Below are positions 29,801 to 41,800 of a DNA stretch of 64,000 nucleotides, piece by piece. Position numbers and translations under genes: made by a program. How positions within the stretch are numbered: position 1 is the stretch's first letter; each line of letters begins with the position of its first letter. The notes below the pieces were generated by a model. The model saw nothing but the letters and a program-made list of their open reading frames with translations. It had not been told where the DNA came from and did no database searches. Source of the stretch: Branchiostoma floridae (lineage: Eukaryota; Chordata; Leptocardii; Amphioxiformes; Branchiostomatidae); contig NC_049979.1 of assembly GCF_000003815.2 (NCBI RefSeq), positions 25,232,058-25,296,057 of the forward strand. The letters run 5' to 3'.

Positions 29801-32800
29801 TGAACTGTTATATGCTACGGTAACCTTAATTTACTCCCAGTGGGTTTAATGGTTTTAAGTTCGCGGTAGCATCATGCACTGTAGTCTCTTACTGCCATGG
29901 AAAAATGTTCGCAGTGGTTTTAAATTCGCGTTGAAGCAGCCACCCCAAAAACCACGAACATTAAACCACCGCGAAAATTTCTGCATTTACAGTATCTTTC
30001 TTCAGCACATCCAGGCACATGAAGGTTAGGGGGAAGGCCCTTTGGATGTAAACAAACCTTATGTGTAAATGTTGCAAACACATGTAGACAAAGAATTGTT
30101 TAGAAATGAGGGACCTTAAACTTTGACCTTGGACCACAATACATCATTACTGTGCATGTGCACTCAAAACTGTGAGATGGCGTATTATCGTGAACTTACT
30201 AAGGCGTCCATTATCTCACTAATAAGAACATGACAGACGAAGTGGAGGCAGACAAACAACAGAACATCCACCACATTCAGAACCTGTACGCCTTCGACCT
30301 CTTCTCACAGAGGAGGTTTGACGAGTCCCTCAAGATCTTCTCCAAGCTGGATACAGGTAATATTTTGTGCTAAATGTGGATCCAGAGGGCTAGGGTTTTG
30401 AGTCCTGTTCAGCACGGCTTGATCCAGGCACCATTTGTCCTTCCCGAAGGGAACATAGAGCTGGTTGGTTTTCACTTGCATGGGAGAGGCTTAACTTACA
30501 AAAATGTATCTAGAAGAATTGGGAGTATCCTGGTTTGCTTGATGCCAGCTGTAGCAAGACTTCACTTAACTTCCACTGGACACTCAATTAAATACAGTGC
30601 TGTAAAATGCATATGGGATTTAATTTCGCGGTAGTGGGAAAAAGGACTTTTGTGGTGGTTTTAAGTTTGCGGTAGCACCATGCACTGTTACCGCCATGGA
30701 AAAAATGTTAGCGGTGGTTTTAAATTCGCGGTGAAGTGGCCACCGTGAAAACCGCGAACATAAAACCACAGCGAACATTTCTGCATTTACAGTATCATGT
30801 TTCACCTCATTTCACTGTTACCTTTCAGACCCAGCCCAAGTGATCGGCCTGTACCCTGACCTCCTGCCCCATGATTTCCGTGCACAGCTGGCCTACCCCT
30901 CCAGCCCTCCGGATCTGTCCGGTTCTGAACTGGAGAAGGGACTCCTCGCACTCATCGACTACCTTACACAGGTGTGCAGGCCTCCAGCTGATCAGTGTTT
31001 TCTTCTTTAATTGTCTCCATGTATGGTGGTTTTGTTTTCGGTGTGTTTGGATGTTCGTGTTCTTGTGTGCCTGTAGTTATTTGAATACAGTAGTATTGAA
31101 TCACAATTAAACAAGGCATAGTCTTCTTTTATTTGTATTCTAAGAGCACCTGTACACATTTTCTTAGCTAGACTATATGCTTAAAATGTATAACAACAAT
31201 GAATTTTGCAATATGTATCAAATTGAATTGTGAAATTTTTGTGATTTGAAATTCCATTTTAAAACTGCCTTCACTTGGGAATGTATTCCATCTACTGTAC
31301 NNNNNNNNNNNNNNNNNNNNNNNNNNNNNNNNNNNNNNNNNNNNNNNNNNNNNNNNNNNNNNNNNNNNNNNNNNNNNNNNNNNNNNNNNNNNNNNNNNNN
31401 GGTGCTCATTATCGATATCCCCAGTGATAATGAGCTGACTCCCCGGCGATCTGGACTCCGCCCCAAACGTGCGCACAGTGTGTATACACTTGTGTGCATG
31501 GCGTGCGTACGGTTGTCCCTGGAAGTGTGCATGTTAAGATACACGCTTCCGCCACTGTATATGCATGTACATGTAACGCTAGTTCACCTTTATCCATTAG
31601 GTAACCTATATCCGTAGCTTTTAAAAACAGGGTATTTGGGGATATCACGTTAATGAACATTACTTTCAAATTGCAATATTTTCAGGATATTGCAGTTAAA
31701 AACTATCACCCACCGACTTGATGTGCCTAAATACAATGTTTTTAAAAAGCAACGAATATACGTTACCCAACGGATAAAGGTGAACTAGCGTTACATGTAT
31801 TTCATAGCATGCAGTTTTACTTGCATCAAGGGAATCTTTTTTTTTTTTCAGAAAAAAAGTACTTAAAAGCATGTAACTGGACCAATATCTACCCACATTT
31901 ACCAATGGAAAAATCGCACCATAGAAAAATTGATTGGGCAAGTACATGTACATGTACAGTAGGACATGCACATGCCCAATCAGCACTTTCACTTGTCCAG
32001 GGCAAGTGGGCTGATGAACTTATGTATCTCTGTGCTGACGTGATTCTATTTCTATGACTGTTCTTTTTTTGTTTAGCTTCATTTTACTCTCTTTGTGATA
32101 CATGTTGTTGTCTAATACGCGACAATCCAATCTCGTTGGGAGGTCTCGCGAGACTGTAATCTGGCCGCGCGCGCGCGTGATTTGACAGTCGGACGGTAAC
32201 AGCCTTTAGCAGCCCAGCGGCTAACAATGGCTTCTCCCAGCATCGACTCGATCGAGTCAACTTCAGAGATTCGTTGTGCTTTTATTTGGCAACATCCGCC
32301 GGTAAATCGGCATGCCATGAGCAGATAATATTGTTGTGAACCTATGGACTCGATATCGTGCTGTAAATTTGCAAATTTCTGGTCATTTTCACAATTTTTG
32401 ACGGGCGGTTTATGCTTGCTTGTCGTGAGAAAAACCTGCATATAGGCGCGTCGCCTTACTTGTAGTTACTCGGATAAGTTTGGCTCAAGCCGTAAAAATA
32501 TCCCACAAAAGCGTACAAGTACCATCATTGGATCCTTGTAGATCCAAACTCGTAAGACTTTCGGCGATTTTGACCGTAAATTAGTCGATGGCAACATATC
32601 GACTTTGGGAGTTTACGCGTACGTGAGTTGGGGAGGGGGGCGTGTTTCCGCGTATATGCGTTCGTTTTGATCAAGGCGGAGTCACTTTTCCGACTATGAT
32701 TTCAGTTTTCGCCAGATGAAACTCGTGAACATATCGATGTAGGGTCCTTCTGGGTAGAAATCTAGCATGGTTTCAGCGGCTTTGTGGCCGACTTTTTTGG

Positions 32801-35800
32801 TTAACGTAATATGTAATGAGTGGGTGTGTCTGCAAATGTATAACGTTTGGCATTTGCTGTTCTTTTTCAGATCAACGCGTCGCGATCGAAATTCACATCA
32901 GCAGGGAAATACTGCAAATCATATGGATGCAATAGCCGTCAGTCCAAGTGTGTCAATGAAGAGAAAGTGCCAACATGCATCATATTTTTCAAGATCCCCC
33001 CAAATGTACTTGATGATAACACGTTACTTAAGCACTGGGATTGTCTGGTAAAAAGACAGCTCGGAAGGGATAATTTCACCATGAACATGAAATTAGAAAT
33101 GTGCGTTTTTATACTTTTTAACGGGAAATGTGTACATCTACTGCATGTATTTCCAGTAACGCATTCGTGTATTCATTGTGTCCCCATTCAAAGAAAGGAC
33201 TCACGCTAAAATAGGCAGTCCAAAGAACAAAGGTAGACAGCAGTGCAGCACTCAAGACGTCACACAGGTACCACCACCAAGTGCAAGGGAATGTCTATTG
33301 CTGTAACTTAAATTGGGCGGACTTCGTTGTCTACTTTGGCAGGGATAATTTATTCTGCGAACGAATTAAAGTAGACTCAGATTAGTCAGAATATCCCAAA
33401 GCTTGACCACTTTCACAAAACAGCCATACTACCGGAGCTGTTCACTCAAAGAGCCAAAGGAGGTAAGAAACTCTATGGTATGTATGAAGAAAGACTGATT
33501 GTTGATGCAGAGTGTCCAGACCACTGCATCGGCAGAATACAGTGGACTACTATGTATAGCACAGGGAAGTGGACACCTTACGGCTTACCTGTCTTAGGTC
33601 TGAGTAGGACGATGTCTCATTTGTTGCAAAAATTATGCCACACAAAAACAGTCAGAGATGTTGAAAGTTCACATTTTAATACAATGTACATTTGAATGAT
33701 TATGTGTATGAAACATTACCATTTCCCAAAAGTATTACTTATCGGATGCTTATTTTCGTCAGTACTGTAAATGCTGTGAGAACTTGTCTATCATTTGGAA
33801 AAAAACACTAATGATATATACATGTAATTATCATTTCTCAAAAGCATGAGTTGCAAAGCTCTACGAGATCGAGTAAGAACATATGTTAAGACATCTTTTA
33901 TAAAACATGAAATACGGCTATTGCATCCATATGATTTGCAGTATTTCCCTGATGATGTGAATTTCGATCGCGACGCGTTGATCTGAAAAAGAACAGCAAA
34001 TGCCAAACGTTATACATTTGCAGACACACCCACTCATCACGTATGAAGTTAACCAATAAAAAGTTGCCCACAAAGCCGCCGAAACCATGCTAGATTTCTA
34101 CCCAGAAGGACCCTACATCGATATGTTCACGTTTTTGTGGAGTTTCATCCGGCGAAAACTGAAATCATAGACATAGTCGGAAAAGTGACCCCGTCTTGAT
34201 CAAAACGAACACGGAAACACGCCCCCCTCCCCAACTCACGTACGCGTAAACTCCCAAAGGCCGATATGTTGCCATCGACTAATTTACGGTCAAAATCGCC
34301 GAAAGTCTTACGAGTTTGGATCTACAAGGATCCAATGATGGTACTTGTAAGCTTTTGTGGGATATTTTTACGGCTTGAGCCAAACTTATCCGAGTAACTA
34401 CAAGTAAGGCGACGCGCCTATATGCAGGTTTTTCTCACGACAAGCAAGCATAAACCGCCCGTCAAAAATTGTGAAAAAGACCAGAAATTTGCAAATTTAC
34501 AGCACGATATCGAGTCCATAGGTTCACAACAATATTATCTGCTCATGGCATGCCGATTTACCGGCGGATGTTGCCAAATAATAGCACAACGAATCTCTGA
34601 AGTTGACTCGATCGAGTCGATGCTGGGAGAAGCCATTGTTAGCCGCTGGGCTGCTAAAGGCTGTTACCGTCCGACTGTCAAATCACGCGCGCGCGCGGCC
34701 AGATTACAGTCTCGCGAGACCTCCCAACGAGATTGGATTGTCGCGTATTGATGCCAGAATTTGTCTAACTAAAGTTCACTGATGCCTGATTGATGCCATG
34801 TTGATGTCCAATGTTTGTTTTGTCTTCTTTCTCCTTCTTAAAGGAAGTCAGACAGGAGACGATCTATCAGGAAGTCTATCTTATTTTGTATATTTAGAAA
34901 GTCCACTTCTTTTCTTCTCTTTTCCCTTTCTTTGCTGTCTCATGATGCTTCTGTCATCTTTTATACATTCTTTAATGCAGGAGTACATGTACATTGTTTC
35001 ATCGAAGAAGTTGACATTTTTGTAACAGGTTATCCCATTCTTGTACTAAAAGGGTGTTGTTTTTGTCTTTTTTTAGGAAGTTCAACAATTCGTTCCAAGA
35101 AGCAACTAAGTCAAATTATTGATACCACACTGATGAAATGTTACCTTCAGGTAAGAGCTTAAACTATATATGAATTAGGCAATATGTGTACTACATCATA
35201 ACGAAGCAGGGTTTATTCTATTACCCTGACCATGTGCCCCAATACTTACGGGAGCCATTCCTCTGTGACCAGCATGAAATTCTGATACATGTACTACATG
35301 TAGGTCACATGTCTTCAGCTCGCAGACAGAAGGAAAATGTCCAGACTTTGCATGATATACAAAATGACCAATAAACTGGTGGACGTGCTGACTGATAAGT
35401 ATCTAATACCAGCTCAAAAAAGAACAAGAAACAGCCATGACTTCAAGTACCAGAGTTACCAACCTAGGATTGATGTGTTAAAAAATTTGTACTTTCCCAG
35501 AACTATTGTAGAGTGGAATTTGTAGGGGCATAGGGGCCTCTTTTCTAGATAGTTTTAAGGAACGCTTGCAGATAGATGTGCAAAAGTTAGGTGTGACGGG
35601 TCGTTCAGTGTAATATAACCAGCTACTGCCACGCCGCGTGCCTACGAAGCTGGTGTGTTACGCCGAAGGGCGGTTATACCGGCTATACACATGTAGATAC
35701 CGATGCTGGACAGGGCTTTGTGGAAATCATGGTGTCATCTCTCTACAGACTCTGAGAGGATAAAGTGAACTGAACTGTGGTCAAAGATGGCAACAATCTT

Positions 35801-38800
35801 CAACTGTAACCTGTCTGACAGTAGTACATGTATATTGCCCCTCTGAAAGCTTTAGGATGCCCCAATGTGTGAAATGAAATTCCCTTCTAAAACCCCACAC
35901 CATGGAAGGGGAGAAGCCTTAAGCTTCCTTTCACACCATCGCTCCGCTCCCTCGCATTGCTCCCCCTTGCAATTATTTTCCAGGAAAACCTCTGATCAAG
36001 TATTCTCAAACTGAAGGTTTGAAAACTGAGGAACCATTTTACAATTTATATTGCTCAATGTAAGAAGTGTTTGCAAAGTTGAGCTTTGACAGCGTTAGAT
36101 AGCTAATCAGAATGCTCCTATGTAAAATGAGAAATCTCTTCAGCTTACACTCGTTCTCATCGAAATGTACAAAGTAGCAATTTTTTGTTCGAGATAGATC
36201 GGCTTATTTTTTATTGAAACCTACCTAATTGTTCCTCTTTTAACCATACCTAAAAAATGGCAACTTTTTTGGCAGCCCTTTAATGAAATCTTGAGCCTTT
36301 CGTATGCATGTCCAGTCAGAATGGTCATCTGCAAAATAAGAAAAATTGCCTATCATTTGTCTCCTTACTTGTGTGATTGCAGGGCTCGAAATTAATTTTT
36401 GGGATTAGGTGCACTGGTGCACCCAGCTTAAAAAATTGGGTGCACAAAAAAAGTTTTGGGAACCATGACAGACATTTTTATCATCTTTCTAACACTTAGA
36501 TGTGAAGAATATGATGTATACTAGTATACTTTGATATCTTTACATACATTAACGTAAGAAAATATTTGGGTGCACCCTGTGCACCCACAGAAAATAATTG
36601 GGTCCACAACTCCAATTTTGGGTGTACTTGGGTGCACATGCACCCAGTATTTCGAGCCCTGGATTGTGATTTCATTTCTCTTCCAGACCAACGATGCTCT
36701 GGTAGCCCCCTTACTCAGACTGAAAGACAACAACTGCCATGTAGAAGAAAGTGAGAGAGTGCTCAAGAAACATCAGAAGTACAGTGAACTCATTATCCTG
36801 TATGAGAAGAAGGGACTCCACAGAAAAGGTAAATACAATGTGCACAGAAAAGGTATCACCATTTTTTGGAGGTGTTTAGTGTTCCAACTGCCGCATTAAA
36901 AAATGTGAATCCATGAATGCACCATCCCTGAGATATGCACACTTCAATAAAGTCAAAGTCAAGGAGTTCAACGTAATCTTGAGAAAATCTCGATAACACT
37001 TTTTTTCAATGTGTCGGTCTTAGGGTTCACTTGGAATCATGAAATTTGATTTTAGATTTCTGCCAACTTTTACTGGCAATCAAATAGCATATGTTTGACA
37101 CTAATACCTTATGTTTTAATGCACCAATAATTAAACTGTAACTAAAACCAGCATTGTGACCATGATGTAATGAAATATGTACAAGTTTTCACTTGTCCTT
37201 TTCTGTCTTTAGATTTAATCACAGAATGTTCATCTTTCTTCAGCCTTGGACTTGTTACTGAGACAGTCTGGCAAGCCCAATTCCCCCCTGAAGGGACATG
37301 ACAGAACAGTGCAATATCTACAGAGACTAGGTAAGGAACAGTCAGCTTCAGTTGCATGTACAGTCCAATGGTTAGTGACCCTGCCACAGAACCAAGGGGT
37401 CATGAGTTCATATCCTGTTTGGATGGTACTGGAAAGGATCATAGTCATAGGGACAGGACGTTGAACTGTCGTCCATCGTTTATTGTGCTATTTGAAAAAC
37501 AGCTAGCTAAACTGGATAGATCGGATTACTTTCACATCTCACTTGTACTATAAAACTTAAATGCAAAATTGGAATTGTTACTTCAATAAATTATAAATAT
37601 GGGATTGCATGGCGTAATCGGCAGCGTGTTTGGCTTAGGGCCTGAAGGTTTAAGGTTCGAATCCTGCTGTGTCACAGATCTTGTACCCTTGGGAAAGGCA
37701 CTTTACACGGCTTTCCTCGCTTCACTCAGGTGAAAATGAGTACCTAACTTTTGCAAGGGCCATCCCTCGGAGATGTTTTAGGAGAGCCACACCTCATGAT
37801 CATGCATGTCAAAGAACTCACCACACCTTTTGAAAAAGAGTAGGGGCATGCTTCAAAGTTGAAATGTGAAAAAAGTGCACAAGAAATATGGTAACCCTGA
37901 TGTGCATGTGCTAAGATTGGCTTTGATGTACATTTATACAATCATACAATTATTGTTATAATGATAAAATTGCTCAAATACATAGAATAATCTGAGACAA
38001 CAGACTTTACTCCTCAGATCAAGAGTGCCCTCTGACAGATCATACAGGAATTGCATTGCATTGCAGAGACAGGCAGAGAGACAAGCCTCTAATCAATACT
38101 TGTTTTCCAGGTCCCAACCACTTGGAATTGATATTTGATTTTGCCCTGTGGGTTTTGAAGGCACATCCTGAAGATGGATTAAAGGTAAGGTTCATAGTAC
38201 ATTTTGTATCATTTTACTCATGACATTATGTAATCATGACTATGTATGCATTAGCATATTTAGTGGCATCAGTACATGCACCCTCCTACTCTATGTGGGT
38301 TGACTATCGCGGCAAAGCCTAACGATATCATATCATATCAGAATACGGTTCCCTTCGTGTTATCGAAAGGTGCACCATATAAGATACCTCATTGATATTC
38401 AAGAGCAAGATGATAGTACTGGTATAACGTCTTGCAGCATCCAGACTTGTTTTGGTCAGATACGAAATTTAAGATTTGTTGGTTCTGTGGGTAGAGTGCA
38501 GCCACAGCACCACCGAATATCGACTGAGCCTATCATCACTACGCAAAAAAAAATTAAACAGATGATCTTTGAGCACGCCGCGCCATTGGTTGTTTGTTCG
38601 AAATTTGCAATCTGGGTCCTGATTGGTCTGCAGCTAATCAGGCAAGCTCATTAATATTCATAAGCAAGGCACCCCTAGGAACCTTTTTTTCTGATACTGA
38701 GATGTCAGGGGTGATATCGTTAGGCTTTGCCGCAATAGTCAACCCTGAGTGGGAGGGTGCAGTACATGTATTCATTGTATTTCATGACAGAAATTCATGT

Positions 38801-41800
38801 TTGCTTTGACCTTTCATTATATGCTTCTTTACTTTTGATCTCATTAGTACTACATAGAGTCTAATATGTAGAGTAGAATATCTCTCGAATAGAATACTTC
38901 TTTATGCTGGTGCATAGATATGTTGCATGAAACACTATTTCTTACATGTTTAGGGGCAAATTTCAACTTGAAACTATTCCAGATACATTTTATTATACAA
39001 TAATGTTGTAGTTCTGACTCTGGATGACCTACATTTTGTAGATGTGGTTGATGTCCTCCAAAAAAAATACCTCTACTGCAGGAACAATTGAGCAAAGATT
39101 GTCCTTTCCTTCCCTCTCCTCCCAGATTTTCACAGAAGACATGCCAGAAGTGGAGGCACTTCCCAGAGACAAGATACTGAAGTATCTTGAAGAAAATGTC
39201 AAGGATCTTGCTATCCCATACCTGGTAAGGGGACTGTGCCATTGTTATTTGCATTGGGAAGCACACTTACAAATATAATTGATTGATCAACTGATAATTA
39301 TGATTTAGATCCAAATGTGGACGTTATTTTCAAATTCAATGAGAAACGCTTCTGAGTGTGTATTTGGCTGTTAACGTTTATCTCGACATGTTCTGCATGG
39401 TTTTCTGGAGATGCACACTTTCCACAGATACCTGACTTGTGAGTTCAGTATCTGTAAACAGCTTTCCCCCCCCCCCTTAAAAATGTTAGCACTGCCAAAT
39501 ACACTCAAAATAATTTCATCTGCTATATCTGCTTGTAAAAAGTGATGCAAGGAGTGTACATCATGCACTGACAGTGCTTCAGTTTTTGTGCAGTGCTCGT
39601 GTTCACAATGCATTCACAATCATATACTTATGTGGCAATGCAAGACTTTCAGTGCAAGCATAGTCAATATGCATTGCCATTTTCTTGATCTCTTTTAAGA
39701 CTTAAAACAGGGCTCGAAGTTAACTATGTCCCGATGTCCCGGGGCCACTAAAATTTAGGCCGGGACAACTGAAAAATCTTTTTGGGACACTTTTGGGACA
39801 ATAGGAAAATAATCAACGAATCAACATCAGAATGTCCGATCTTCCCGCGGCCCGCGGTTGTCAGGCGTGCGTACTCTGACTTACAGTTGTTGTAATACAT
39901 AATTTCTGAAAATAGGGTTGGGACAGTCCATCCTCACTTCGGGACAGTTGAAATTTATTTTTGGGACAATGCTGGGACAGTAGGGGAAAAAGTTAATTTT
40001 GAGGCCTGTTAAAATAAAAGGTGCTTCAAGCTGTTGCCAAAGTTGGGATTCTTACTTTATTTGACTTAGTGCTCAGATAAATAGGAAGAGGGCCTCAAAC
40101 CAAACCAGAAACCAGTAGAACATGGGAACATGTAGTTTGTCATAGCACAAAAAATTAGAAAAAAACATCTGTTAAAGGAGAATTTTTACAAATTAAAGCA
40201 AGGACAGTGAAAAATTACCCAGCAAAAAGACAAAACCAGTGGAGATAGGGTGCCTACTTTGTTTGAGTTTTTCCATTTTATGTTGTAGTCCACAGTTTCA
40301 AGAAAATATACTAGTAGTAGATGACTTGTAATGTACATTTATGGTATATGCACATAATGCACATGAATGTGTACGTTGGTAAATAGATATGTTTCTGCAT
40401 TGAAGTTTCCATGTAAGCCTTTATCAACAATACTTGGTCAAGAAAATCAGTTACTTTTGCAAATGTTGGTCTCTACAACCCACACATCTGGGCACAATGA
40501 TAATGAAATTTTGTGTATTTTGTATTTTTTCAGGAACACATTATCTTAAACTGTGAGGATGGGACACCAGAGTTCCACAACAAGCTGGTGAACCTGTACA
40601 GAGAAAAGGTGCAGGACCAGCTGAAAGAATACATCAATTCACTACCAGAAGGTAGGTTTGTGTCCAGGACCAAGTACCTGAATGCATTTTCAGCACCAAG
40701 GACAGATACAGACATACAAATTTGGCCAATGATTTTAACTTGTATTTAAAGTCAACCAGCTTTTTCGTTGTAACTAGTGACCTTTGCTGAAGGATTTGCA
40801 TAATGTCTTGCCCCAAAACAAGAGTATTTAACATTTTTTGTATGTAGCACATATTTCCTATCTCAAAAGGAGAATTTTGTGGCTTGAAGTACTGGGTGCA
40901 TATGTACTTTCGTGCACCCAAAAATCGAGCTGTGCACCTAAATTTTGACTATGGATGCACTTAGATATTTGTGTAGGATTTATATGTAAGGGGGTGATTA
41001 ATGATACATGTCTTATTGTAATAATAACAATGTTTGTTATAATCAAACAATGGATAGTGAGTGTGAGTAAGTGTGTTATTGTATACTATCAGGGTTAGAA
41101 ATACCCAGTTGCTCTGCCCAACCATGTTTTGTTCTGTGCAACCTAGTTTCAAACTCAGTTAGACAACATGCTACCTCCATTTTGATCCATTTTGCTGTAT
41201 GCTGGTTTTGTGGAATATTTTCACATGTGTTTCAAAGCATCTGTGCATTCTCAGCTCCAGTTGTTTCGGTTTATACTTTTGATCATGGCAGAATGCAATG
41301 CAGGAAAAATGCCTGAAATTTAAAAAGGAAATATGCCTCCAAGATTCTAGCCAGCATCCGTCCTTCTGTCTTTGATGGAATTTTGCTGCTGGGGACAAAC
41401 AAAAATTTTGCCCATTCCATCCTCTGTGATGGACAAAAATTAGCATGTTAGGATTTTGCAACAGATACCATTGAACCAAGCAGTGTCTACAAGCAAAATT
41501 TGTCCCTCAAAATGCAGGAAATAGCATTTCAAAGGGTCTAGATTTTAAAATTTCCCATGCTCCCAAACCCCTAGGATTGTAGCACCTTTGGCACTTGACA
41601 GGATTTCAAAAATGAAAATCTAGGGGACGGAAAAATAGTCAAGCTGGCTGAAACACTGCATCTTCTTCAGCATGATAAGTGCTGTTGGGGGGATTCTTCC
41701 TCTGAGCATATTTCCTCAGTGTGTGAATTTATTTACCATTAACAATCATGTTAATTGAACTAACTAAACTAACTAAACAATTGAAAACCGTTAAGTATTT

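Larger units (their letters stand above)
32114..34749. mobile_element. 2.6-kb palindromic DNA transposon with ~830-bp inverted arms and a THAP exon
   Basis: Outer tips aatacgcgacaatccaatct and its exact complement. Arms run 32114-32938 and about 33915-34749 and are nearly identical, differing by scattered substitutions and small indels. The 976-bp middle is unique. Reading rightward, the left arm includes an intron acceptor and the first THAP zinc ligands, and the middle holds the rest of that domain and a further open stretch. In the right arm the same THAP start is read on the minus strand and runs out at the junction. THAP domains are found in P-element, ISL2EU and other transposases, but no catalytic DDE domain is visible, so this copy looks non-autonomous. 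Confidence 0.85.

Noticed and set aside
32112-32441. 109-aa open frame in each arm of the palindrome (32112-32441 minus, 34422-34751 plus)
   Set aside because: The two are the same sequence in inverted copies, low in recognisable motifs and GC-skewed near the tip; no evidence of a protein.
34842-34900. Possible missing VPS39 exon after the palindrome (cttcttaaag acceptor)
   Set aside because: The encoded residues (EVRQETIYQEVY) do not resemble the family and no donor in the needed phase follows.
37609-37700. tRNA gene candidate at the head of the SINE
   Set aside because: B box is good but the head continues into the shared SINE body and the acceptor strands do not pair.
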